DNA of 64,000 nt from Mycobacterium basiliense (GTDB lineage: Bacteria; Actinomycetota; Actinomycetes; Mycobacteriales; Mycobacteriaceae): positions 620,001-684,000 of the forward strand of contig NZ_LR130759.1 of assembly GCF_900292015.1 (NCBI RefSeq), written 5' to 3'. This document shows, piece by piece, positions 34,782-46,800 of the stretch (position 1 is the first letter of the stretch; each line of letters starts with the position of its first letter). The notes under the pieces are model-generated. The model had not been told where the DNA came from, did not search any database, and saw only the letters and a program-made list of their open reading frames with translations. The position numbers and the translations under genes are program-made.

Positions 34782-37577
34782 GGGGGCTCGACGTGGCCAC
34801 CAGAACCAGCGGCCTAGTAGGGCTGCGACGGCGGGCATCATGAAGGCGCGGACGACCAGGGTGTCGTAGAGCAGTCCGATCATGATGGTGGTGCCGACTT
34901 GGCCGACGACGCGTAGGTCGCTGGTGATCATGGAGCCCATGGTGAAGGCGAAGACGAGGCCGGCGATGGTGACGACGCGGCCGGTGTTGGCCATGGCGCG
35001 GATCATGCCGGTGTTGAGGCCGGCGGTGATTTCTTCTTGGAAGCGGGCCACTAGGAGCAGGTTGTAGTCGGATCCGACGGCGAGCATGACGATGATGGCC
35101 ATGGGTAGGACCAGCCAGTGCAGGGGCATGTGGAGGAGGTGTTGCCAGATCAGCACGGACAGTCCGAAGGCCGCACCGCCGGAGAGGGCGACGGTGCCGA
35201 CGATGACCGCGGCGGCGACGATGCTTCGGGTGATGGCGAGCATGACCATGAAGACCAGGCATAGGGAGGCCACGATGGCGATCATGAGGTCGTAGGTGGC
35301 GCCTTGGTGGATGTCTTTGTAGGTGGCTGCGGTGCCGGCGAGGTAGAGGTTGGCGGCTGCTAGGGGGGTTCCTTTGATGGCTTCGCTGGCGGCTTGCAGG
35401 ATCGGGTCGATGTGGGCGATGCCGGTGGCGGTGGCGGGGTCGCCTTGGTGGGTGATGAGGAAGCGGGCGGCGGTGCCGGTGGGGGATAGGAACAGGGTGA
35501 GGCCGCGTTGGAAGTCGGGGTTGTCGAAGGCTTCGGGGGGTAGGTAGAAGGAGTCGTCGTTGTGGGAGGCATCGAGTGCTTGTCCCATGGCGGTGGCGTT
35601 GTGGGTGAGGTCTTGCATTTGGGTGATTAGTGCCGAGAAGGTGCTGGCGGTGGTTTGGGTGAGGTCTTTGACGGTTTGCATGGTGAGGATGGTGGGGTGG
35701 ATGAGGGCCAGCAGTTGGGGTTGGAGGGTGTCGATGTGGTCGAGGTCGGTGGTGAGGGTGGCGATGTCTTGGCTGAGTTTGTCGACGCCGTCGACGGCGT
35801 CGAGCAGTGCGCGCAGGGAGGCGCAGATGGGGATGTCGAAGCAGTGGTGTTCCCAGTAGAAGTAGCTTCGGATGGGGCGCCAGTAGTCGTCGAAGTTGGC
35901 GAGTTGGTCGCGCAGTTGGTTGGTGGTGGCTTGCATGTGTCGGGTGTGGGTGAGCATGTCGTGGTTGGTGTTGGTGAGTTCTCGGGTCAGGGTTTCTTGG
36001 CGTTGGGCGAGTTCGATCATGGTTTGGAGTTGGTCGGTCATGCGGTACATGTCGGCGACGCGGTTTTTGAGGTAGCCGATGTTTTCGAGGGTGATGGTGT
36101 TTTGCATGTTGAGTTGGAAGGGGATGGAGCTGTGTTCGATCGGTGAGCCCAGGGGGCGGGTGATGCTTTGGACGCGGGCGATGCCGGGTAGGTGGAAGAC
36201 GGCTTTGGTGATGCGGTCGAGCAGCATCATGTCGGTGGGGTTGCGTAGGTCGTGGTCGGTTTCGATCATCAGGACTTCGGGTTCCATCCGGGCCGGGGGG
36301 AAGTGGCGGTCGGAGGCGCGGTAGCCGATGCTGGAGGGTGCGTTGGTGGGGATGTAGTGGCGTTCGTCGTAGTTGGTTTGGTATTTGGGTAGGGCCAGCA
36401 GGCCGATCAGTGAGATTAGTGCGGTGGCGACTAGGACGGGGCCGGGCCAGCGCACCACGATGGTGCCGATGCGTCGCCAGCGGCGGGTGGTGGTGTTGCG
36501 TTTGGGGTCAAAGATTGTCCATCGGCTGCTGATGGCGATGACCGCCGGTGCCAGGGTCAGTGAGGCCGCGACGACCACCAGCAGTCCGATTGAGCAGGGT
36601 GCGCCGAGGGTCTGAAAGTAGGGCAGGCGGGTAAAGCTGAGGCAGTACATGGCCCCGGCCACGGTTAGGCCCGAGCCCAGGACCACATGAGCCGTGCCAC
36701 CGAACATGCTGTAATACGCCAGTTCTCGGTTCTGACCGGCGGTGCGGGCCTCCTGATACCGACCAACCAAAAAAATGATGTAGTCCGTCGACGCCGCAAT
36801 CGCCAGCGTCACCAGAACATTGACGGTGAAGGTCGACAAGTCCACGAGGTGATTGACGGCAAGCACACTAATGACGCCGCGCACCAACGTCAGTTCGGTG
36901 CCGACCGTCAGCAGCGTCAGGAGAACGGTCGAAAGCGAGCGGTACGCAATCAGCAGCATGAGCGCGATCACCGCGATGCTGATCCCGGTGATTTTCTGCA
37001 GACTGCGGTCGCCGAATACGACTCGATCGGTGCTGAGGGCGCCGGGACCCGTTACGTAGGCCTTGAGACCCGGCGGTGGCGGCACGCTCTGCACGATCCG
37101 TTGCACCGCGGCAACGGAATCGTTCGCCTGCCAACCGCCCTGATCGCCAGCGAGGTAAAGCTGGGCATACGCGGCCTTGCCGTCAACGCTTTGCGAGCCC
37201 GCCGCGGTCAGCCTGTCGCCCCAAAAATTGTCGATGTGCTCGACATGAGCCGTGTCCCGCGACAACCGGGCAATCAGGGCGTCGTAATACCGGTGCGCCT
37301 CATCACCGAGCGCGGACTGACCCTCTAATACCACCATTACGGTGTTATCGGAGTCGAACTGCTGAAAGTCCTTGCCGATCCGCTTCATCGCAATTAGAGA
37401 CGGGGCATCGTGGGGGCCTAACGCCACCGAGTGCGTCCGCGCCACCTCTTGCAGCTGCGGCGCCATTATATTCGTTGCGATGGTCAGTGCTACCCAGCAC
37501 AGAATGACCAGTACCGCGAACCTACGGATCGTCCGGGCGATAACGAAGTGCGGCCCGGAGGAATGTTGGATGCTCAC
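34701..37577 (-). CDS. mmpL1: MmpL-family RND lipid transporter (MmpL1-like)
   Basis: A 958-residue RND transporter equal in length to MmpL1. TM1 is near residues 13-33 ([20 protein letters not shown]), the first periplasmic porter domain begins [23 protein letters not shown], and TM2-6 span ~190-345 ([37 protein letters not shown] with the conserved Asp-Tyr pair). The second periplasmic domain holds a long coiled-coil-like insert (~480-640; [37 protein letters not shown]), and the second TM bundle has [20 protein letters not shown]. It is likely to export or move the lipid made by the adjacent FAAL-PKS. GTG start overlaps the mmpS1 stop. Composition of the coding strand changes sharply near 36.6 kb. 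Confidence 0.95.
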   Translation of the reverse strand: MSIQHSSGPHFVIARTIRRFAVLVILCWVALTIATNIMAPQLQEVARTHSVALGPHDAPSLIAMKRIGKDFQQFDSDNTVMVVLEGQSALGDEAHRYYDALIARLSRDTAHVEHIDNFWGDRLTAAGSQSVDGKAAYAQLYLAGDQGGWQANDSVAAVQRIVQSVPPPPGLKAYVTGPGALSTDRVVFGDRSLQKITGISIAVIALMLLIAYRSLSTVLLTLLTVGTELTLVRGVISVLAVNHLVDLSTFTVNVLVTLAIAASTDYIIFLVGRYQEARTAGQNRELAYYSMFGGTAHVVLGSGLTVAGAMYCLSFTRLPYFQTLGAPCSIGLLVVVAASLTLAPAVIAISSRWTIFDPKRNTTTRRWRRIGTIVVRWPGPVLVATALISLIGLLALPKYQTNYDERHYIPTNAPSSIGYRASDRHFPPARMEPEVLMIETDHDLRNPTDMMLLDRITKAVFHLPGIARVQSITRPLGSPIEHSSIPFQLNMQNTITLENIGYLKNRVADMYRMTDQLQTMIELAQRQETLTRELTNTNHDMLTHTRHMQATTNQLRDQLANFDDYWRPIRSYFYWEHHCFDIPICASLRALLDAVDGVDKLSQDIATLTTDLDHIDTLQPQLLALIHPTILTMQTVKDLTQTTASTFSALITQMQDLTHNATAMGQALDASHNDDSFYLPPEAFDNPDFQRGLTLFLSPTGTAARFLITHQGDPATATGIAHIDPILQAASEAIKGTPLAAANLYLAGTAATYKDIHQGATYDLMIAIVASLCLVFMVMLAITRSIVAAAVIVGTVALSGGAAFGLSVLIWQHLLHMPLHWLVLPMAIIVMLAVGSDYNLLLVARFQEEITAGLNTGMIRAMANTGRVVTIAGLVFAFTMGSMITSDLRVVGQVGTTIMIGLLYDTLVVRAFMMPAVAALLGRWFWWPRRAPLPIRQSQVLAQRRAGVRGPERAALLQ

Positions 37578-38002
37578 GCGGATTTCACTAGGCAGCTGGT
37601 CGCAGCATCATGCGAATTCGCTGTGCGTTCAGCACGTACCTCGCCATTGACGGTGATACGGCAACCGATAATCTGCTCGTCCCCCTGGGCCACTACGTGG
37701 GCAATCACCGCGGTCAGCGTGGTCACGATCGTCAACGACCAGGGAATCGCTACGTCGACAACCTCGTGCGGCTGGGCGTGCTCATCCAGGTAATTGATCG
37801 TGCTGACCGCTCCGGGGGGACCGAAGACGTCATAGCGAACGTATTTCGGGTTAAACGCGACAATCGCGTCGCCGTTGCCGGTATCCGGAACATATCGATG
37901 AGAACCAAAAACCCCATGCAACCGCACCACAACGGCTGTCCCCACCACCACGACGACAGCCATCACAATCGGCACCCATATGCGCCTGACAAAGCGGATC
38001 AT
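37574..38002 (-). CDS. mmpS1: MmpS-family membrane protein (MmpS1-like)
   Basis: A 142-residue MmpS accessory protein of MmpL transporters. One N-terminal transmembrane helix ([22 protein letters not shown]) is followed by a periplasmic beta-sandwich with family motifs [55 protein letters not shown] and [16 protein letters not shown]. Two cysteines (IIGCR, ATSCL) could form the family's conserved disulfide. The ATG is at 38002, and translation is coupled to mmpL1 through GTGA. It is divergent from the FAAL gene across a 748-bp region. Confidence 0.95.
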   Translation of the reverse strand: MIRFVRRIWVPIVMAVVVVVGTAVVVRLHGVFGSHRYVPDTGNGDAIVAFNPKYVRYDVFGPPGAVSTINYLDEHAQPHEVVDVAIPWSLTIVTTLTAVIAHVVAQGDEQIIGCRITVNGEVRAERTANSHDAATSCLVKSA

Positions 38003-38750
38003 AGGCTCCCTGCCTGCGATGCCTCGACAACCGTCGCCATAAGAGCATCAACCATACCGGGGGAGCCGTCATGCGGAGGGCAGTTCCGCGCGGCTCGGCA
38101 TCTAAATTCACCCAACCGCGAATATTCGGACGTCGCTCGGACATGTCTGCAGTTTGACATTCGTGTTAACGACTTGCGACAACCAATTCGTCCAACATGT
38201 TGACAAGTACCGTATGCGAATGCTACTGCAAATAGGGCAATACATTGCATGGCGATTTCGTTGTGCAAATTGCTGTTGCGCTGTCGGGGCCGGGTGATCG
38301 GCATGTCATTCCGGCAGGCAGTGGGCCCTGCTAGGCGGGTTTTGATGGGGTTGGTGAGGGTGGTGTCATGCGACATCGGGCCGCGGGTTGGGTCGTCTGA
38401 GGGCCGTTGGCCGGGCTCGACGGCCGGGGCGCGAGGCGACCGGCTTGGTCGCGCGGTGCGATCTGCCGGCCGCGACCGCGCACCGGTGAGGGCCGCGACA
38501 ACCCGGCAACCGTTCCGGATCTTTCGACCCTGGCCCGTTATGTGTTGTGCTGCCGCCAATTTCGTGCCGCACCTGCGGCTTGTGCCGCGGTCACCACCTC
38601 TTCCGGACGGCTCCGCCGGGCCCGAAGTGACAACTTGCGCGCACGCTGCCGCATCGGATGCGGGAATCGCGACCAGCAGTCGGAGGCCATCAGGAAATCG
38701 GCATCCACGGTTCAGGACCAGCCCAATCGACGTAAAGGACTCATATCGCC
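38003..38750. other. Long divergent promoter region between mmpS1 and the FAAL gene
   Basis: 748 bp without a convincing gene. The stretch 38100-38280 is markedly AT-richer (GTTAACGACTTGCGACAACC, CAACATGTTGACAAGTACCG, TTGCATGGCGATTTCGTTGTG) and should hold the outward promoters; TTGACA-like hexamers occur at 38152 and 38200. The part 38290-38700 is GC-rich, and short open frames there show no recognisable motif. Possibly a remnant of a small gene or a regulatory region. Confidence 0.5.
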
Positions 38751-40520
38751 ATGCCTATTATCTCGACGCTGCGGGACCGAGCAAACACCACTCCCGACCG
38801 GGAAGCATTTAGATTTTTCGACTATGCGGTCGGGGATGAGCCTCAAATTGACACGCTTACCTGGCAGGAATTGTATGCTCGAACCACGGCACTGGCTAAG
38901 TACCTGGCTAGTTTCAACGGACATTTCGAGCGTCAAAGATTCGCCGCCATATCCGCTCCTCAAGGATTGGATTATATTGTCGGATTTCTTGGGGCTCTTC
39001 GTGCCGGATGGATTCCGGTTCCATTGCCAGAACCCCAGGGGAGCCTGCAGGACAAGCGGACCGGCTTGGTTCTAGCTGACTGTTCGGCGGATGCGGTGCT
39101 TACCACGGTGTCCGCGGAAGATGCGATCAGGGCGACGTTAGGCAGTCACCATTTATCGGCCACCACTCCGGTCATAGCGCTGGACGCACTGGACGACCCG
39201 TGTTTTGGCGCACCTGAGGACCGCGACGCTTGGGCTGCGCCGCAATTCGATACGGGCTCATACCTGCAATACACATCCGGTTCGACGGGCAATCCCAAGG
39301 GGGCGCGCCTGTCCGTCCATAATGTGGTGGAAAACACGAATCATATCCTTCGGGACCTATTTACGGCCGAAGACCAGACGCAAAATTTGCCAGGCTCCGT
39401 CGTTTCCTGGCTGCCGCTGTACCACGATATGGGCCTAATGACGAATCTATTCATCCCGGTGCTGACCGGATGCCCATCTACGATAATGAGTCCGGCATCT
39501 TTCATCCGCAAGCCCGCCAGGTGGCTGCAATTAGTTGCCCAGAACGACACACCGTTCACGGCCGCGCCTAACTTTGCTTTTGATCTGGCGGCCGCCAGAA
39601 TTTCCGACAAAGACATGGCAGGCCGCGACCTTGCGCATGTTTCCGCAATGGCGAACGGTGGCGAGCGGGTGCAGGCCGGCACGATAGAAAGGTTTCTGGA
39701 CAAGTTCCGTCCGTATAATCTCAAACCCACTGCGGTCAGGCCGGCATACGGAATGGCCGAGGCGGTGGTGTATTTGGCGACCACCAAATATGGATCGTCG
39801 CCGACGTCAACCGTGTTCGATTCCAAAAGCCTGACGCGGGGATGTGCGGAACCAGGGACTGACAAATCATCACTGACGTCGACGTTGGTCCGCTACCACC
39901 GGTCCGGCAGCCAGCCGCTCATTCGGATTGTGGATCCAGAATCGCAGGCCGAGGTCGAGCCGGGGCGAATCGGCGAGATCTGGGCCCACGGCGCCAACCT
40001 CTCGACCGGATACCACGGAGCGGAAAGCCAACTCAATAAAGACAAATTTCATGCCGCTATTCGAGAACCCTCCGCGGCAACGCCCCGATCGCCATGGCTT
40101 AGGACCGGCGACTTGGGATTCGCGTTCGATGAAGAATTCTACATCGTTGGACGTATCAAGGATCTAGTAATTCAGGATGGTGTCAACCATTATCCAGAAG
40201 ATATCGAGAACACGGTGAACAAGTTCACCGGCAGTCGGGTCGCATCATTTTCGGTTCCCGGCGAGCTCGGCGAAAACCTCATCATTGCGGCGGAGGTCAA
40301 GGTAGAAAAACTCGCGGATGAATCGATTCGCACGGATTTGTCGAGGATGAAAAAGCAGGTACTCGCTGCCCTGTCGAGACTACATGGCCTGCGGGTAACG
40401 GACTTTCTTCTGGTGCCGCACGGATCGCTGCCGAAGACCACGAGCGGGAAGATCAGTCGCGCAGCCTGTGCAATGCGCTACGAGTCGGCCGAGTTAGAAC
40501 GCATCGAGACATTGCAATGA
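38751..40520 (+). CDS. fadD30: Fatty acyl-AMP ligase (FadD30-like FAAL)
   Basis: A 589-residue adenylate-forming enzyme of the long-chain fatty acyl-AMP ligase class, which activates a fatty acid as acyl-AMP and hands it to a PKS acyl carrier domain rather than to CoA. ATP motif [15 protein letters not shown] (residues ~178-192). FAAL-type [11 protein letters not shown] (~221-231). Also [36 protein letters not shown] and PEDIENTV, with the catalytic lysine in [11 protein letters not shown] near the C-terminus. ATG after AAAGGA. Same strand as and upstream of the PKS, whose N-terminal ACP is the expected acceptor. Codon use is more AT-rich than its neighbours. Confidence 0.94.
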   Translation: MPIISTLRDRANTTPDREAFRFFDYAVGDEPQIDTLTWQELYARTTALAKYLASFNGHFERQRFAAISAPQGLDYIVGFLGALRAGWIPVPLPEPQGSLQDKRTGLVLADCSADAVLTTVSAEDAIRATLGSHHLSATTPVIALDALDDPCFGAPEDRDAWAAPQFDTGSYLQYTSGSTGNPKGARLSVHNVVENTNHILRDLFTAEDQTQNLPGSVVSWLPLYHDMGLMTNLFIPVLTGCPSTIMSPASFIRKPARWLQLVAQNDTPFTAAPNFAFDLAAARISDKDMAGRDLAHVSAMANGGERVQAGTIERFLDKFRPYNLKPTAVRPAYGMAEAVVYLATTKYGSSPTSTVFDSKSLTRGCAEPGTDKSSLTSTLVRYHRSGSQPLIRIVDPESQAEVEPGRIGEIWAHGANLSTGYHGAESQLNKDKFHAAIREPSAATPRSPWLRTGDLGFAFDEEFYIVGRIKDLVIQDGVNHYPEDIENTVNKFTGSRVASFSVPGELGENLIIAAEVKVEKLADESIRTDLSRMKKQVLAALSRLHGLRVTDFLLVPHGSLPKTTSGKISRAACAMRYESAELERIETLQ

Positions 40521-40738
40521 TGGGCAATCTGCCCCGTGTCGAGCCGGACGGGATCGGCCGGGTCGCGCCAGCGCCGCGGGCATTATCGAGCGATCAGCCG
40601 CACCGTGAAGGCAGGGGGTTGGGGATTCCCCGAAACCGTCTACCCAGCCGTCAATATCAGCATATAGTCAGCGACCCAGAACCCCACTTCGAAGCCGCAC
40701 CGGTCGAAGTGCACGGGCAATTTCGTCTGACGAGCTGA
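40517..40738 (+). CDS. Possible small coupled ORF between FAAL and PKS
   Basis: A 73-codon frame whose ATG overlaps the FAAL stop (ATGA, 40517-40520). The peptide is Pro/Arg-rich ([20 protein letters not shown] to [11 protein letters not shown]) with no recognised domain. Coupling geometry is the only support; it may be noncoding spacer. The remainder (40739-40900) holds no gene. Confidence 0.25.
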   Translation: MMGNLPRVEPDGIGRVAPAPRALSSDQPHREGRGLGIPRNRLPSRQYQHIVSDPEPHFEAAPVEVHGQFRLTS

Positions 40739-40897
40739 GGATACTTTGAGAGCGCCTGCACGAAGTTCGGATCGGGGGGGCGCCAGCGGACGAGTGCCGT
40801 CCGGATTGCTGCTCGGGACCACAATGGAACACCCCAGTCGAGGTGCCGGCTGTGCAATGTGGCACCGGGCGGACGTGTTTGACCCGACCGAGGCGCC

Positions 40898-43800
40898 GTG
40901 ATGACCGACGATCCGCTGCGCGCAGACGCATTGCAAAAATGGTTCAAAACGTACCTGGCCGCGCGGATTGGGTGCGATCCCAACGAGGTCCGGCTTGATG
41001 TTCCGGTGCGCGACCTAGGCTTGAAATCGATTGATGTGCTGGCGATTCCGGGAGATTTATCCGATTGCTTCGGCCGTACCGTCCCAGACATGGCCGTATG
41101 GGACAACCCGAGCGCCAACGAATTGATCCAAAGTCTTCTCCATGAGCACGCCGCCGGAGGGGCTGCCGAAGCTTATCCGCACGGCGCTCACGAATTGGCG
41201 CCCCAGCGGCAGACCGATGACCCAATCGCCGTGGTTGGCATGGCATGTCGGTTCTCCGGCGGCGTCAACAATCCCGATCAGCTATGGGACTTCCTCGCCG
41301 ACAAGAAGTCGGGAATCACCGGCTACCCTGATCGCCGCTCAACCGTTGCCGATGACCGCACGCCGGCCTGCGATTGCGACTGTGATGAGTCGGAGACAAA
41401 TTACGGTGGATTTCTGGACACGATCGACGAATTCGACAACCGGTTTTTCGATATTCCTCCCGACGAGGCGTTACGAATGGATCCACAACAACGATTGTTG
41501 CTGGAGCTGTCCTGGGAGGCGTTGGAACAGGCGGGAATAATTCCCGAGACACTGCGGCTATCTCGTACGGGCGTATTCGTTGGCGTGTCGTCGAGCGATT
41601 ATGTGAGGTTCTTGTGGTCCGACGGATTGCGTAAAACGACCATTTGGGACAACACCGGTGGCTCGTCAAGCATTATCGCCAACAGGGTTTCGTACTTCTT
41701 AGATCTCAACGGTCCGTCTGTTGTTGTTGATACGGCTTGCTCGTCGTCCCTGGTCGCCGTCCACCTGGCTTGTCGGAGCCTCTCGAATGGGGAGTGCGAT
41801 CTTGCCATCGTGTCGGGTACGAATGTTCTTATTTCGCCGGAACCCTTTATCGGCTTTCGAGAAGCGGGCGTATTGTCGCGCACCTCCCGCTGTCGCGCGT
41901 TCGATAAATCTGCCGATGGCATGGTGCGTGGCGAAGGCTGCGGCGTGGTCATCCTGCAGCGTCTTAGCGACGCGCGCCGCGAAGGCCGGCCAACATTAGC
42001 GTTACTGACCGGCTCGGCGGTAAATCAAGATGGCAAATCCAATGGCCTCATGGCGCCCAACCCGCGCGCACAGATCGCCGTTCTGGACAGTGCATGTAAA
42101 GACGCTCGAGTCGATCCTTCGGATATTGCATACGTGGAGGCGCACGGCACTGGAACATTATTGGGCGACAAGATCGAAGCGCACGCCCTGGGGAAAGTCT
42201 ATGGCCGCCGACGGCCAACTACCACGCCGCTGATGATCGGCAGCATCAAGCCCAACATAGGACATCTGGAAGGCGCCGCCGGCATCGCCGGCCTCATCAA
42301 GGCGGTGCTCATCATTCAGCGCGGCCTGATCCTTCCCAGTGGAGAGTTCGACGAGCCAAACCCAGACATTCCATTTACCAAGTTGGGGCTTGAAGTCGCG
42401 AAGGAATGCCGGGAGTGGCCGGTGGTGGGTGGTCGGCCGCGTTGTGCGGGGGTGTCGTCGTTCGGATTTGGCGGGACTAATGCGCATGTGATTGTGCAGC
42501 AGGCGCCGGAGTCGGATGTGGTGTGTGGGGCTGGGGTTGGGGTTGGTTGGGGTGGGGTGGTGGCGTGGGTGGTGTCGGGTAAGACGGCGGCGGGGTTGGT
42601 GGGGCAGGCGGCTCGGTTGGCGCAGTTTGTGGGGTCGCGTGCGGAGTTGTCTGCGGTGGATGTGGGGTATTCGTTGGTGACGACGCGGTCGGTGTTTGAC
42701 CATCGGGCGGTGGTGGTGGGTGCTGGTCGTGCGGAGTTGGTGGCGGGGTTGGGGGATTTGGTTGCGGGCCGTGCCGGTGCTGGGGTGGTCTGTGGGCGGG
42801 TGTTGGCGGGGGGCTCGACGGTGTTTGTGTTTCCCGGTCAGGGTGCGCAGTGGTTGGGGATGGGGTCGCAGTTGTATGCGGCCTTCCCGGTGTTTGCCGA
42901 GGCCTTCGATGTGGTGGTGGGCGAGTTGGATTTGCACCTGCGATGTGGGTTGCGTGCGGTGTTGTGGGGTGATGACGAACGTCTTTTGGACAGTACTGAA
43001 TTCGCGCAGCCGGCGTTGTTTGCGGTGGAAGTGGCGTTGTATCGGTTGTTGGAGTCGTGGGGGATGCGGCCTGGTTTGGTGATGGGTCATTCGGTGGGGG
43101 AGTTGACCGCTGCCTATGTCGCTGGTGCGTTGTGTTTGGAGGATGCGGCGCTGTTGGTGGTTGCGCGTGGGCGGTTGATGCAGGGGCTGCCTGAGGGTGG
43201 GGCGATGTGTGCGGTGCAGGCAACCGAAGATGAGGTCGGGCCGATGTTGGGTGAGCAGGTCAGCATTGCGGCGGTTAATGCTCCGGGGGCGGTGGTGATT
43301 TCGGGGGTTCGGGAGGCGGTGCGTGCGATCGCGGATCGATGGGGTGCTCGGGGTCGGCGCGTGCGTGAGCTTGCTGTTTCGCATGCTTTCCATTCGGCGT
43401 TGATGGAGCCGATGATCGCCGAGTTCAAAGCTGTTGCCGCGCAGGTGTGTGTGGGTCGGCCCAGTATTCCGGTGGTCTCGAATGTGACCGGGCAGGTGGT
43501 GGGTGATGATTTTGCTTCCGCGCAGTATTGGGTTGAGCACATTCGGTCGGCGGTGCGGTTTGCCGACGGTGTGCGGTGGGCGCACGCGGCGGGGGCTCAG
43601 CGTTTTGTTGAGGTGGGGCCCGGTGGTGGGCTGACGTCGTTGGTGGAGCAATCGCTGGTTGATGCTGAGATTGTGTCGGTACCCACGCTGGTTAAAGACC
43701 GTTCGGAGTCGTTGGGTGTGACGGTTGCGGCGGCGCGGGCTTTTGTCTCGGGTGTGGGTGTGGATTGGGCTGCGGTGTTTTCTGGCAGTGGGGCCATGCG

Positions 43801-46800
43801 GGTGCCGCTGCCGACGTATGCCTTCCAGCATGAACGGTTTTGGCTGGGCCCGCCCGCAGCGTTAGCTGGTGGTGGTGGTGCTGGCGAGGTGGTCTCGGCG
43901 GTGGTGGGGGACTGTGGGGTTGAGGCGGATGGGGCGGGGTTAGCCGCTCGGCTGCGGGGATTGTCCGGTGAGCAGCAATACGCGGTGGTGTTGGAGTTGG
44001 TGTGTGAGCACGCCGCGGCGGTGTTGGGTCGTGATGGGGCCGATGAGGTCAATGTTGAACAGGCATTTAGTGATTCGGGGTTCAACTCGCTAAGCGAGGT
44101 CGAGTTACGTAACCGGCTCAAGATCGCCACCGGGGCGGCCCTACCGGCCACCATCGTGTTCGACTACCCCACGCCCACCGCCCTGGCTCGGTACTTGATC
44201 ACCCACGCAGACGGCAACCCCAACCCCACCACCGCGGCTGCCGAACGTGCCTCGGTGCACATCGGTGAGCCAATTGCGGTGGTAGGGATGGGGTGTCGCT
44301 ACCCCGGTGGGGTAGCGTCGGCAGGCGATCTGTGGCGACTGGTCGCTTCGGGTCGAGACGTGATCTCCGAGTTCCCGACCGATCGTGGGTGGGATGTCGA
44401 GGGGCTCTTTGACCCCGACCCCGACGCCGTCGGCAAGTCCTATACCCGTTACGGCGGATTCATGGATGACGTGGCCGACTTCGATGCCGCCTTTTTCGGG
44501 ATCTCCCCGGGTGAGGCGATAGTGATGGACCCCCAGCAGCGCCTGTTGCTGGAAACCTCATGGGAAGCCCTAGAAAACGCCGGTATTGATCCGCAGACAC
44601 TTCGCGGCACCGCTACCGGTGTGTACGTCGGTATCTACGGAGACGGTTATGGGATGGGTACCGCGCAGGCTCAGTGGTATGCCGACACCGGCCACATCAC
44701 CAGCGTGGCTTCCGGCCGCATCGCGTATTGCCTAGGGTTGGCGGGTCCCGCGCTGTCGGTGGATACCGCTTGTTCGTCGTCGTTGGTGGCGCTGCATCTG
44801 GCCGCGAACTCGTTGCGCGCCGGAGAGTGCGATCTCGCCTTGGCCGGCGGCTCAACGGTGCTGGCTACGCCGTCGATATTTCTCGGGTTCAGTCGTCAGC
44901 GGGGGCTCTCGACCGACGGACGTTGCAAGTCGTTCGCCGAGGCCGCCGATGGAACCGGGTTCTCCGAGGGCGCCGGAATGCTGGTGCTACAGCGACTCAG
45001 CGATGCCCGCCGTGCCGGTCGCCCGGTGCTGGCGCTGTTGGCGGGCTCGGCGGTGAACCAGGACGGTGCCTCGAACGGTTTGACGGCTCCGAGCGGGCTG
45101 GCTCAGCAGCGGGTGATTGCCGCGGCGCTGGCGGATGCGGGCATCACGGGCGCGGATGTCGATGCGGTGGAGGCCCACGGCACGGGCACGAGGTTGGGCG
45201 ATCCGATTGAGGCCCAAGCACTGTTGGCCACTTATGGGAAGGACCGCGCCCCGGACGCACCGTTGTGGCTCGGGTCGATCAAATCGAATATTGGGCATTC
45301 CCAGGCGGCCGCGGGGGTAGCCGGTGTGATCAAGGTGATCGAGGCGATGCGGCATCAGGTCTTGCCGGCAACGTTGCATGTCGATCAGCCTTCCTCGCAT
45401 GTGGATTGGTCATCGGGTGCGGTGCAGTTGCTCACCGAGGCCAGGGAGTGGCCGGTGGTGGGTGGTCGGCCGCGTTGTGCGGGGGTGTCGTCGTTCGGCG
45501 TGAGCGGGACTAATGCGCATGTGATTGTGCAGCAGGCGCCGGAGTCGGATGTGGTGTGTGGGGCTGGGGTTGGGGTTGGTTGGGGTGGGGTGGTGGCGTG
45601 GGTGGTGTCGGGTAAGACGGCGGCGGGGTTGGTGGGGCAGGCGGCTCGGTTGGCGCAGTTTGTGGGGTCGCGTGCGGAGTTGTCTGCGGTGGATGTGGGG
45701 TATTCGTTGGTGACGACGCGGTCGGTGTTTGACCATCGGGCGGTGGTGGTGGGTGCTGGTCGTGCGGAGTTGGTGGCGGGGTTGGGGGATTTGGTTGCGG
45801 GCCGTGCCGGTGCTGGGGTGGTCTGTGGGCGGGTGTTGGCGGGGGGCTCGACGGTGTTTGTGTTTCCCGGTCAGGGTGCGCAGTGGTTGGGGATGGGGTC
45901 GCAGTTGTATGCGGCCTTCCCGGTGTTTGCCGAGGCCTTCGATGTGGTGGTGGGCGAGTTGGATTTGCACCTGCGATGTGGGTTGCGTGCGGTGTTGTGG
46001 GGTGATGACGAACGTCTTTTGGACAGTACTGAATTCGCGCAGCCGGCGTTGTTTGCGGTGGAAGTGGCGTTGTATCGGTTGTTGGAGTCGTGGGGGATGC
46101 GGCCTGGTTTGGTGATGGGTCATTCGGTGGGGGAGTTGACCGCTGCCTATGTCGCTGGTGCGTTGTGTTTGGAGGATGCGGCGCTGTTGGTGGTTGCGCG
46201 TGGGCGGTTGATGCAGGGGCTGCCTGAGGGTGGGGCGATGTGTGCGGTGCAGGCAACCGAAGATGAGGTCGGGCCGATGTTGGGTGAGCAGGTCAGCATT
46301 GCGGCGGTTAATGCTCCGGGGGCGGTGGTGATTTCGGGGGTTCGGGAGGCGGTGCGTGCGATCGCGGATCGATGGGGTGCTCGGGGTCGGCGCGTGCGTG
46401 AGCTTGCTGTTTCGCATGCTTTCCATTCGGCGTTGATGGAGCCGATGATCGCCGAGTTCAAAGCTGTTGCCGCGCAGGTGTGTGTGGGTCGGCCCAGTAT
46501 TCCGGTGGTCTCGAATGTGACCGGGCAGGTGGTGGGTGATGATTTTGCTTCCGCGCAGTATTGGGTTGAGCACATTCGGTCGGCGGTGCGGTTTGCCGAC
46601 GGTGTGCGGTGGGCGCACGCGGCGGGGGCTCAGCGTTTTGTTGAGGTGGGGCCCGGTGGTGGGCTGACGTCGTTGGTGGAGCAATCGCTGGTTGATGCTG
46701 AGATTGTGTCGGTACCCACGCTGGTTAAAGACCGTTCGGAGTCGTTGGGTGTGACGGTTGCGGCGGCGCGGGCTTTTGTCTCGGGTGTGGGTGTGGATTG

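Noticed and set aside
38249..38812. Plus-strand frame of 187 codons upstream of and overlapping the FAAL gene
   Set aside because: Arg/Pro-rich with no domain; overlaps the FAAL start in another frame; treated as upstream region.
42158..43831. A 557-codon open frame on the minus strand inside the PKS (and its 484-codon twin at 45410-46864)
   Set aside because: They mirror the duplicated AT-ACP DNA on the opposite strand, are Pro/His/Arg/Thr-rich and show no domain; the PKS frame explains the sequence fully.
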